From positions 1 through 64,000 of the forward strand of contig JASANE010026588.1 of assembly GCA_030248225.1 (NCBI GenBank): a stretch of 64,000 nt of DNA. The letters are read 5' to 3'. The notes under the pieces were generated by a model. The model did not search any database and was not told the origin of the DNA. It saw nothing but the letters and a program-made list of their open reading frames with translations. The position numbers and the translations under genes were made by a program. The DNA comes from Trileptium ribeirensis (Eukaryota > Nematoda > Enoplea > Enoplida > Thoracostomopsidae). Positions 23,205-33,400 of the stretch are shown here, piece by piece (within the stretch, counting starts at the first letter, position 1; every line of letters begins with the position of its first letter).

Positions 23205-26018
23205 ATGGGGGCGAGTCGTACGCGTACAAATGCTTCTCCAATACCCTGCAAACTAGCTAATGCGCGAAGCTTAGCAAATAAAGTAACAATATTGGAGTGC
23301 CTTCTTAACAGTAGAAACTTTAAAATAATTGCTTTCTGTGAAACATGGTTACACGACGAATTTACAAACTCAATGATTAACTGTCCAGAGTTTTTAGTGT
23401 TCCGCAAAGATAGGGCAAAATCCCGTGGAGGAGGAGTTGCCATCTTTGTTCATTACTCTGTGAAATCATTGCCTGTTAATTGTTCTAACATAAATTTAGA
23501 GATTATATGCGTAGACTTGTATATACCAAATAAGCATAGATTAATATGTGTTTACAGACCTCCTAATAGCACTCTTGAATATACAGCAGATCTAATTGAT
23601 CAGATGAACGAGCTTTGCCAAGTGAACTGCCCAATAACTCTATTGGGCGACTTCAATTTTCCTGAAATAAACTGGAGCTCGCTAACATGGCCTAGCTATG
23701 GCCAAGCTGCTATGTTTGCAGAATTTGCTATGGAAAAAGGTTTTACTCAATTGGTTCAGTTTACTACGCGGCGCGCAAACACGCTCGACTTAGTCTTAAC
23801 AAATTCATTGTTGAATGTTAGCAATGTCTCACAAGGCGATATGTTTTCCGATCACATATCTATTGATTTCTATATTGTAGGTAATGCGACTGGTGAATCT
23901 AGGTCTTGTGTTGATATATATTATGACTATAGAAATGCTGATTACTCTGTTATTTCAGATCATCTGTCTCAGTATAATTGGGATTATATGTTTTATTCAG
24001 TGTTCAATGTGGAAAAGAAATGGTGTTTATTTTGGTCGGTAATTGTAGATGTTATTGAAACTTTTGTTCCAAAGAAAGTTAAAAAGCCCAAATTTAAGTA
24101 CCCGTCTCACATTAGAAAAATGTTAAATCATAAAAATAAACTTTGGCATTTAGCCAAAAAGACACACAATTTTCACGAATATAAACTATTTAGCAAAAAA
24201 TGCGTGAAAGTTATTGATAAATTCAAAAAATACCAAGAAAACCGTGTTATCAATAATTCTAATAGGAATTCAATTTTTAACTACGTAAATAGCAAATTGT
24301 ACCGTAAAAGTACTGTAATGGCTCTGAAAGCACCTAACGGTACTCTTTGTGCCGATAACTCCACGTGCTGTGAAATTATGGCTGAAGCTTTTGCTTCTGT
24401 TTTTGTTTCTGATAACGACTCAGTAACTTGTGATGTTCATCCTGTGACCGAAAGCAAAATTTCATGGGTTTCTTTTAGCCCGCAAGTGGTATGGAAGGCA
24501 TTGCATAAGCTCAAACCTAAGCATAGCAATACTCCTGATGGATTTAGTCAGTTTCTCTTAAAACAACTAAAAGATGCGATATCACTACCGCTTTCACATA
24601 TTTTCGAACAATCATTTGTGCAGGGCGTTTTACCAAAAGCATGGTTACAATCTAACGTTGTGCCAGTATATAAAAAAGGAGATTCATGTGAACCTTTGAA
24701 CTATCGTCCTATTTCTTTATTGTCTTGTTGTTGTAAAGTAATGGAAACCATAATATGTGATTCTCTCAAATCATATTTGCAAGAAAACAGCTTGATATCA
24801 CCTGAGCAACATGGCTTTGTGTCCAAAAAATCCACTTGTACTCAACTATTGGAAACTGTACATGAGTGGTCGTTTGCTCTGGATTCTAAAAAGGATGTGG
24901 ATATAGTATATATTGACTTTGCAAAAGCGTTTGATACTGTATCTCATGTTAAATTAATCCATAAGCTGCCTTCTTTTGGTATTACTGGGACGCTACTAAG
25001 ATGGTTAAAAGCATTTCTAAATGACAGACAATTGCGAGTGAAACTTGACAACACTTTGTCTCAACCACGAAATGTGATATCTGGTGTACCGCAAGGTAGC
25101 GTTCTCGGCCCCATTTTATTTTTGTTATATATTAATGATGTAACATCTTGTTTAAGCAATGTTTCATTTAAAGTATTTGCTGATGATGTTAAAATATATA
25201 TTACCTTTGATAAGAACGATAACTGTTCTCAGGTATCAATGCAAAACGCACTTAACCTACTGTCGAAATGGTCTTCCAATTGGCAGCTTGCCATATCACC
25301 ATCAAAGTGTGGAGTTTTGCATCTTGGTAAAAATAATCCAAAAGTACACTATAGTATAAATGGCATTGACTTGCCCACTTTGTATCAAGTAAAAGATTTG
25401 GGTGTAATAGTTAATTACGATCTAAACTTTAAATCTCATATAAATGCAATCATTTCCAAGGCGTATCGTATTACTAACATGTTATTTCGTTGTTTTATAA
25501 ACTGCGACCCACATGCCTTACTGCTTTGTTATATATCCTATGTTCGACCCCTTTTGGAATATTCATCGTCAGTCTGGTCACCCACATCCCTAATGGAGAT
25601 AGACAAAATTGAACGCGTGCAGAGATATTTTACTCGAAGACTAAATTATAGAAACAACGGTGCTCCTATAAGTTACAAAGAACGCCTAAGACGTTACAAC
25701 CTTGAACCATTAGAGTTGCGGCGTCTGCGAGCTGACCTCTGCATGATTTATAAATGTCTGAACGGAGATGTAAATGCTTGTCAAAACCTTTTCATGCTCT
25801 CGCAAAATACCAGTACACGAGGAAACGGTAAAAAACTGGTAAAACGTAAGTGGAACACCAATACAGCAAGAAATAACTTTGTTCTACGGCATGTTGATAT
25901 ATGGAACTGTTTACCTAGCTCAGTCGTATGTTCAGCGAATTTAAGAACTTTTAAGAATCATTTGGAAAAGGACATCAACTTGAATCGATATCTCTACTAT
26001 AACCGGAACTTAGGTTAG
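23205..26018 (+). CDS. CR1-like ORF2: endonuclease and reverse transcriptase
   Basis: A 937-residue enzyme that would nick the target DNA and copy the element RNA in place. The APE-type endonuclease spans residues about 13-225: LANARSL, FCETWLH with catalytic E46, RGGGVAIFV at 74-82, VYRPPN, LLGDFNFPEINW at 146-157, TLDLVLTN, and SDH at 215-217. A lysine-rich linker follows. The reverse transcriptase covers about residues 475-740, with LNYRPISLLS, VYIDFAKAFDTVSH near 570-583, SGVPQGSVLGPILFLLYIND, and the catalytic FADD at 658-661. A thumb and C-terminal region with RPLLEYSSSVWSP and ERVQRYFTRRL completes the protein. All catalytic motifs look intact. The ATG lies two bases after the ORF1 stop in another frame, suggesting coupled reinitiation. 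The family call is firm; placement within CR1 rather than L2 or a sister clade is less so. Confidence 0.95.
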   Translation: MGASRTRTNASPIPCKLANARSLANKVTILECLLNSRNFKIIAFCETWLHDEFTNSMINCPEFLVFRKDRAKSRGGGVAIFVHYSVKSLPVNCSNINLEIICVDLYIPNKHRLICVYRPPNSTLEYTADLIDQMNELCQVNCPITLLGDFNFPEINWSSLTWPSYGQAAMFAEFAMEKGFTQLVQFTTRRANTLDLVLTNSLLNVSNVSQGDMFSDHISIDFYIVGNATGESRSCVDIYYDYRNADYSVISDHLSQYNWDYMFYSVFNVEKKWCLFWSVIVDVIETFVPKKVKKPKFKYPSHIRKMLNHKNKLWHLAKKTHNFHEYKLFSKKCVKVIDKFKKYQENRVINNSNRNSIFNYVNSKLYRKSTVMALKAPNGTLCADNSTCCEIMAEAFASVFVSDNDSVTCDVHPVTESKISWVSFSPQVVWKALHKLKPKHSNTPDGFSQFLLKQLKDAISLPLSHIFEQSFVQGVLPKAWLQSNVVPVYKKGDSCEPLNYRPISLLSCCCKVMETIICDSLKSYLQENSLISPEQHGFVSKKSTCTQLLETVHEWSFALDSKKDVDIVYIDFAKAFDTVSHVKLIHKLPSFGITGTLLRWLKAFLNDRQLRVKLDNTLSQPRNVISGVPQGSVLGPILFLLYINDVTSCLSNVSFKVFADDVKIYITFDKNDNCSQVSMQNALNLLSKWSSNWQLAISPSKCGVLHLGKNNPKVHYSINGIDLPTLYQVKDLGVIVNYDLNFKSHINAIISKAYRITNMLFRCFINCDPHALLLCYISYVRPLLEYSSSVWSPTSLMEIDKIERVQRYFTRRLNYRNNGAPISYKERLRRYNLEPLELRRLRADLCMIYKCLNGDVNACQNLFMLSQNTSTRGNGKKLVKRKWNTNTARNNFVLRHVDIWNCLPSSVVCSANLRTFKNHLEKDINLNRYLYYNRNLG

Positions 26019-26153
26019 ATGTAAGAGTAGGACTCGTCCCCCTTTCTAACCTTTTTATTGAATATTCTTGGTTGCTGCATATTCACACTTCAAATATATC
26101 TTCGACTATTTCGTTGTGCCATGTATATCTGTATGCACGTAATCTTGATGTTC

Positions 26154-26184
26154 AATAAACTTTGACTTTGACTTTGACTTTGAC
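26154..26184 (+). terminator. Retrotransposon poly(A) signal and repeat tail
   Basis: AATAAA at 26154-26159 is followed by C and then four perfect TTTGAC units (26161-26184). This marks the 3' terminus of the element. Short 3' repeats in CR1-group elements are thought to be recognised by the reverse transcriptase. Confidence 0.85.
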
Positions 26185-26186
26185 TA

Positions 26187-27110
26187 AATCGATAGGTAAT
26201 GGTAATTGATGTTTACAATTTAACACAAAAAATAATTTGCGCAAACAGAAGACTGTATGGTTGGGCAGCTCATTTGTCATTGCCTTTTAGTGCGACAATG
26301 TCGAATAAATATGATTTTACCGCCTTCTCTAGGTTTTTAAAAATGTAGGGTTGCATAGCATTTAGATTAGAACATCAGAAAATGACAGGGGCGGAAGTCG
26401 TCTGTACTCTAAACTACTCAGCGGCAGTGCACACTGTGATATTGATTGTATTAATGTGCACCCTAATTATACCTATACACGCTGATACATAACGCCGCCA
26501 ACGAGAAGTCTCTAGCAACATACATGTAATAATGCGGTGACATAACTTCAAACACAACATGGTAGTTCAAGACATCAAAAAATGTCGACAAAGGTCAGAT
26601 TGAAACTCATGATGTTAGTATTTATCGGCGTCTGTTGCAATCGCTTATATACTCATCCAGTAAGTTCTGCAATTTCAAGCTCAGAAATAAACCACCTTAT
26701 TACGCTGAGACTTCAAGGTGTCTCTGGTAATATTCGCGAATAAATAATGTCGTAGTCATAGCGCTGTAGTTGCACTTCCGCCTAACGAAGAACCTACATA
26801 GATGAAGCTATTGTAGCCAATAATATCTAAATTTACGATGAACACCTTAGAAACACTACGGACTGATAGGCAGAAAACAATTGTGTTTGGATTTCCGAAA
26901 TTTAATATACCGGATTACAAGCAGTGGCATCAGCTGTTGGTCCACCCAAGGATTTATTTCAAATCATATCTAAACACTATAAAAAGGGTGTATTACAGTA
27001 TTAAGAACAATCTGGATGCAAGCAAACAGTTATATTCTTGCCACGTGTTTAGATGCAAAGTTGCAGAAACATGCTCTTTTGAATGTAAACATCAACAAAA
27101 AACCGCCAAG
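26187..27110. other. Spacer between retrotransposon and collagen 3' end
   Basis: No supported gene. Overlapping plus-strand frames at 26838-27201 include YILATCLDA, faintly like a segment of hAT transposases, but this is too short to trust. The stretch runs antisense to the end of the collagen transcript. Confidence 0.45.
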
Positions 27111-27116
27111 TTTATT
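27111..27116 (-). terminator. Candidate poly(A) signal of the collagen gene
   Basis: AATAAA on the minus strand, about 150 bases after the collagen stop codon. That is a sensible 3' UTR length and supports the TAG at 27269-27267 as the true end. It is a six-base motif in AT-rich DNA, so chance is possible. Confidence 0.5.
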
Positions 27117-27266
27117 CACTCCTGATAGGATCGACGAAAAATGTAATATCATCGAACAAATTTCGCAATCTATGGTATACATGCAATTTGAGTTCCCCTA
27201 AATGCATATTACAAGAAACATTTCTGTTCCGAAAAAGTCACTTGTGTGCGAACAGTCCTAATTTAA

Positions 27267-27419
27267 CTAACCTTTTCCTCCATTAGGGCCAATTTTTCCA
27301 AATGCACCTGGTTTGCCTTCTGGCCCCTTTTCTCCCAGGGGCCCCCGTGGTCCTTGAGCTCCGGGTTGTCCTGGATCGCCTTGCGGGGCAGCGATTGGCG
27401 TTATTTTACCGTCTGCGCC
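27267..27419 (-). CDS. Cuticle collagen exon 5: last Gly-X-Y block and stop
   Basis: The exon follows CTTTAG in phase 0 and encodes residues 229-278. It starts GADGKITPIAAPQGDPG, a short break of the kind seen between blocks of cuticle collagens. Thirteen Gly-X-Y triplets follow to GPNGGKG, then TAG at 27269-27267. The last codons also form a possible donor, AAAG|GTTAGT at 27271. No convincing downstream exon with the customary C-terminal cysteines was seen before the AATAAA at 27116. Confidence 0.8.
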   Translation of the reverse strand, partial: GADGKITPIAAPQGDPGQPGAQGPRGPLGEKGPEGKPGAFGKIGPNGGKG

Positions 27420-30400
27420 CTAAAGTAAATAGCGTTACTAAATAATTACACAAATTATAATGTCTTTCGGAACGATTTGCCACTTTCAGTACGACAAATA
27501 TTCTTGCTTGAGCCAAATATAGTTTAATTCAGTTAATACAGTTTAATTTAATACCTAAAGTTGGCAACATTTTATGAGTCCGTGTCCAAATCTAAGTTAT
27601 AAATCCAACACCTCTCATGTTTATTAAAAGAAATGGAATATCGATTTTTTTTTCATATACTTCTCCAAGCTTGTTTCAATTGTATTACTTGGTCGTTTGA
27701 ATTTATTACTTCGTAGTATGTTATCTTTATTCTGAGTTGAATCAGCTTATTTAGATAAGCTACCACAACGGGCAACTTTTGAAACCACAATAATAATGTT
27801 CACATCAATGGTGGCAAACAGACGCCGGATGCGTACTGATTTACTTTGCTAAGGTGTTACAAATAGTATATTAACATTCTATGAACTGTTAAGGGCATTC
27901 AGCGTTGCATTAACACTAGCCAACTGAACATATTTTAAATGTTTAGCGTCATAAATGTGGCAAAATAGCTGATGATGTTCGAAATCAAGTATAATTTCAC
28001 CGTATCAGCGTATTTCACTTTAGACTTTATCTTCTTCGATAAAAAGCTGTTACTATAATGATAAATACTGCAGGCATATGTTGGTTAAAATAAGGAAATG
28101 ATAACGTTTGTGTTCAGCTATTAATAGGATTAACAGCAACTTCAGCAAAGGTTCACATATGGGGCCAGGTTCAATGTGTTCTGCTGATATACACATAGTG
28201 TCGAGCCCAATATAAAGACACATTTAGCAGCTTAGATTCGCTCCAAGGAAATTTTACACAATCTCAATTTCGCGCATCACAGCGGAGGTATGCGCATGCA
28301 AGAAATTTGATCCCTCGAGTACCCGCGAAACTTGAAAGCTTATCCACCGCAACAAGCGCGGACCCGAGAGCTCAGAGAATTAATTTTGTCAGGGCAACAA
28401 ATATATACCGAACATCTATACTCATTATAACAGGGTATGCGGAAGTTCATCATTACTGATTTTAAACTATCTTTTGCGTTTAGCTTCGTAATAGTTAATT
28501 CTTTGCCTCTCAGATTCGCCGCCCAAGCTAAGCGAAGAAATTTATCCACTTCCATAGCCTGCATTTGTACCACCCAATCAGTAAGCCTATACAAAAAATT
28601 TCCTGCTTATTGTGAAGTTTGTCACATCCTATACATAATGTTTGTTACAGCACTGATTGCACAAGCTGCTTATTTTTCGGACGTATACTTACACAGTATT
28701 TCGGATAGCACCCACTAAAGAAATGAGCCATCCACTTTTAAAACCAAGCTCAGTAAAGGAACGGTTAAGTGATTTCGATTACAGCGTCCACAACGTAATA
28801 AAGGCAACCACAAAGTAGCTACTTAACAGAATCACCTAGTAATTTTGATAACGGGTGTGGAAAAGAACGAGTATGCTTTCAAGGCATTGCTCAATACACG
28901 GGAAGACTATGCCCTTCTGATAGTGCGAAATATACGGTGCCACCTGGTCATTTCGATAATAACACTTGCTTCTGATCATGTAGGATTGTGAACGTTATGG
29001 ATGTACCCTACCCGCGGTATACCAGTACCCGCACAACGCTAAAGCATTTCAGTAATATGTTATTTGTGCAAAAAAGGCAGCTAAATGTACTCATGCGGGC
29101 ACTTTAGGATATATTTATAATTATTTTTAAGCTAATATACATTGCTAAGATTAAAGGTAATGTATGTTTATGATGATAATGGAAAATTGCAGCGTCTTCA
29201 GATATTTACGCATGATTACACCTTTTATAAAAAGTTATTGTATCCAACATTTTGATAAAGCAGCAAATTGTAATAAAAACAATTATATAATTATGTGTTT
29301 TGTCACTAAAACTAAATTTGCTATCAGATCTATCAATTATCAATCACTCAATAAATCTGCATTCCGGACGGTAAATGATTAAATATAAGCGGATATATTT
29401 AAAAACAAAATTTTTAAATAATTTGCAATTTATATATTTTATCCACCGGATATTGTAATTTAAATTAATATTTTTTGTGTACCAGGGACCCGCAAGCACA
29501 GCGACATACTGCTATAAACTTTGTCCAGTAAACTAAAATATCTGAATTTTTTAATTCGGATAACTGCTGTAGGATCTGCTTAGTGAAAATCTATTACAAT
29601 GTAATGTTCGCGTGGTCCAGACAAATTGTCTACTCTAAAATAGAAGTAATTATTAAAACACGTATTTACAGTGATTACTTGCTCCTTCAACACGATTTCA
29701 CTATAAAGTCATTCTACAGTATATATATGCTCAAAGGAGAGAGGGAGATTATCCACCTAAAACTTGAGCCCTCCACCTCGGAGCGTCGTCAATCAAGCCT
29801 CTGGCCTGGTTATTAAAACTTGATGCCACGCCGTAGCTCAAGTTCTGGTGAATGTAAATATGACATTTACTTTTTATAAACATGAATTTAATTAAGTGTA
29901 AATTTTTCGCCTATCAAATTCTGGTCAGAAATGACTTGATTGTCCATTCAGTATTAACTAAGTATTTTTGTTGTATTATGCATATTTGCAAAGAATTCCA
30001 TTAGTTTGGTTTGTGAAACCATATGTGACATATGTAACACCGTTGATATTAAAATTATGATTATTTAGAAATATCTCAGCATATATAATCTACAAATATA
30101 TACAAATACAATCTACAAATATAATATATCAACATCAGCTACTGCTTCAGAATAAATATCCCACACAGTACTTTGTGGTGGGGAAATTACCGTGAGAAAT
30201 CGTTCTTGCGTCATCGTTTCATTTGCAATGCGCTGTGATGGTCAAGCTTTACACCAAGTATGTGTGTAGTTGTTTAAGATAACGCTTTATGTATTATGTT
30301 TTTGTTGCGGTTTGTAAAATAATACATGTACTATATTGTTTAATGTTTAGATGTACACTGTTTGTACCATGGGTGTAAAAGCTGCAAACCATTGTTTATT

Positions 30401-33400
30401 GTATTTATGTAAGGTTTGTATGTATAGTATAGTTTCTATCGATATTATAAAAACTTTGAAACTTATTTTTTGAAATATGAATTTCGCAGCATGTTTAGGT
30501 AAATAATAAGAACTTTATAAACCCGGCTATAACGGGGAGGGGTGATGACCGGTTCATTTATGTTTTTCGATGCCAAACTCTGTGGGACAGTGTATATATA
30601 GATTCTCTATACCGAATTTGGTAAAATTTGGTACACTCGAGAAAAAAGTTGGGTTGGCCAATCCCTCGATCTATTTCAGGATTATTCTAAAATGATAAAT
30701 ATCTAGAATTTTAATAAAAGTTAGGTTTACGATTAGTTTAAAATATAGTTTGGCATATTAAGGTGTGGCTTTAACTGTTACATCAGCGGATTTGTAAGTA
30801 TATTTCTGGTAATTTTTTTGAAAACCTTAAAATTTGTTGTCACTTAGGAGGATTCGGAGAACTACATAAAAGGGGTTCTCTAACGCAGAAAACAAAATTA
30901 TAGTTAGCGAATTTAATAAATTTAAGACACCGTAACCTGGCTGGAAGCAATCATATTAAAATCTAACGGGGTAGATAGATTTCAGAACTTGGTTTACATG
31001 GGTTCCTCGAAATAGAGCTGGAAAAGTTTATTTAAGTGGTTGCGCAGTTAGTCGGGGCCTCAGTCGGTCTCAGAAGCTGCGAGATTAAAGATTGATAAGG
31101 TGAGTACGGTTAAGCTGCTTTATATTGGTATTATTTGCATTATGTTGTATTGTAAGAAATAAATTATGTCCATTGTATGATCAGTGGAGACAAATTAAGG
31201 CCTTTTAGGACCCTCGCATCTTAACTTGGTGTGATTTTGTGTTGTGGTTGTTGTGCAATCTATAGTGGTACTGAACGCCCCTGGAATCACGCATGTTACA
31301 CAGGAATGACTGATATCCATTTTGTTGGATTTAATTATTTTTAGCAGTTTTATCTGACTACCTAATATTTACACAAAAGATCTCAACGCAGAATCAAGTT
31401 TGACACATCACTTAGTTTGTAAACATTAATTTTACATTCTTTCTCGTTATACCCCAAGGATTTCAGTTTCTAATAAAGGTAGCATAGTTAATTTTGTTGC
31501 TATTCGATCTCCGTATTGAACTTATGTAGGTTCCGAGGCATTCGATTTTATTCTTGAGTGAAGTGTTAGTAACTGTTCATATAATTTATGACTTAGCTAT
31601 AAAAGGTTTAGTTAAATACAAATATGTTTTAAACCCATGTTCTGAAATTGTCGATTATTTGATTTTTTCAACTTTTAACACTATTTAGGGTTTTCCAGAT
31701 TGTCTCACTGATTGTAGGTAATTTAGACAAGTGGCGTAGCGTTGTTTATTTTTTGCTATGTTGACAATAAAATTTTTGATCAGCGCCGGGTTTTACACCG
31801 TACCTCAGACGGCACTATCACGCATAGCTGTTTACCCAAACCTCGGAGACGAAAATTAACCACTCCGATGGACCCAGCACATTAAATTATCTTATATGAA
31901 ACTAACATCATTTTCATCCTATACGTCCCATGAAAATCAAAAATGTGAAATTTCAATTTTTAAATATTTTAATTTAGATCTAGTCATGTCTGGTGCCCAT
32001 TGATTCGGCACGCTGAGACAAATTTAAGGGTGTATAAATAAGAACCTTGCAGGGGACACGAAAGTGAGTCACTATGAAATGTTTTAGATTTAGTACCAGT
32101 CGAAATCACAAAGTATTAAAAGTGCAAAGCCAAAACTTAATACATATAAAGTTAATTATGTAATTTTATGACAGAGCAGCAGCAGGAGCGGAAATATACA
32201 ATTGCCTTTGGTATCACTACGATGTTTTCAAGAATACAGCTTTACATCCTCAGCTTGACTTTAGCCTATTTTCACTACTTTTTTCGACAATGTCGTTCTG
32301 TACATATGTTGTATGCTTCCCTGGGACCGTTGGGTTTCTGCAATGTTGGGATCATATGTTCAACCTGAAGCCTGTTACATTGTTATCTATGTTTCTATAG
32401 TTCTTCTTGTTAATATTTATGAACCTACAAATTTTCAAAATAATTCATCGGTTATCAATTCACATCAATAGAATAAACGACATAGCAGGGTCTTCAATCA
32501 CCTTTTCTCAGTGTGACGTTAGTTCCACTATGATTTTAATTGTCAGGAGCACCATTTATATGTTTCCAACAAAAAAACGGACCCCAAATATGAAAATTCC
32601 GGTTTTAGCCGAAGTTTGAGCATATATCTTCTGAATTGGTAAACAAGACAACTAGTCCACTCCGCCACGTTTTAATAATCGTATCCTACATTACATTGCA
32701 GATAATTTAAATCGTGGTTTGGGTTTTCCAAAGAGGTCTGAAACGCTACAGATGTTCTAATCGTATATCATTATAGTATTAGTTCTAGTAATTTAGAGCG
32801 GGTAGAACGTTATTAACCACCAATTACACGGACTAATATGTATATTTCTACATACAAGAAGGTACCTAACCGAATTTTGTGGCTAAAGCCAGCATAACCG
32901 TTACAAAACAACTACATTTTTAGAAAGACGATTTCGATCATCTTTTATATTTTGATCACCCATGCATCTTTCTAGTTTGTTCAACACCAGGAAAAGTCGT
33001 AAAATTGCCAAAGCAGTTATCAAATTTACTCAAAGGTTACGTATCAGCAGAGGAACAATTAATGGTTGCCATTACCTAGGATAAACCCAACGGTTATATT
33101 CGTTATATTAATTGAGTCGTATTAAAGGTCAAGCATTCTATATTGGCTCTGGTTAGTGAAAAACAGAGTACAAACTGCATATCATGTCGCAAAACATTTA
33201 GCTACTAAGTTTGTTTCCCTATTTATTGAAATTTAAACTGAAAGAACTTAAATTTTTGATTTAGTATTGTTTCAGCTGTGTTAAATAAATCTATTATTTA
33301 ATGACTCCACAAGACTTAAAAATATTGGGGCACCAACATATTGGTATTGAAAGTGATAAATTATTGGTATGGAAATTGGTAAAAACATTAGGTTAAAGTA

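Larger units (their letters stand above)
21880..26186 (+). mobile_element. Near-complete CR1-like non-LTR retrotransposon
   Basis: This is a two-ORF LINE with both frames open from end to end: a zinc-finger ORF1 at 22045-23202 and an endonuclease/reverse-transcriptase ORF2 at 23205-26018. A 3' UTR of about 140 bases carries AATAAA at 26154-26159, followed at once by (TTTGAC)4 at 26161-26184. Such a short-repeat tail in place of poly(A) is usual for the CR1 group. The 5' border is a guess because no target-site duplication was found and the sequence before ORF1 has no landmark. The lack of any stop or frameshift over about 4 kb, in contrast to every other copy in the window, argues that the insertion is recent. 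The element is not part of a host gene and lies about 0.9 kb beyond the collagen 3' end. Confidence 0.92.

Noticed and set aside
26730..26790. Possible final collagen exon after an AG near 26,792
   Set aside because: A phase-compatible short frame exists, but it encodes no cysteines or Gly-X-Y and would lie beyond the AATAAA at 27,116.
26838..27201. Possible hAT transposase fragment (YILATCLDA)
   Set aside because: Only a few residues resemble the family, two frames are needed, and the stretch is antisense to the collagen 3' UTR.
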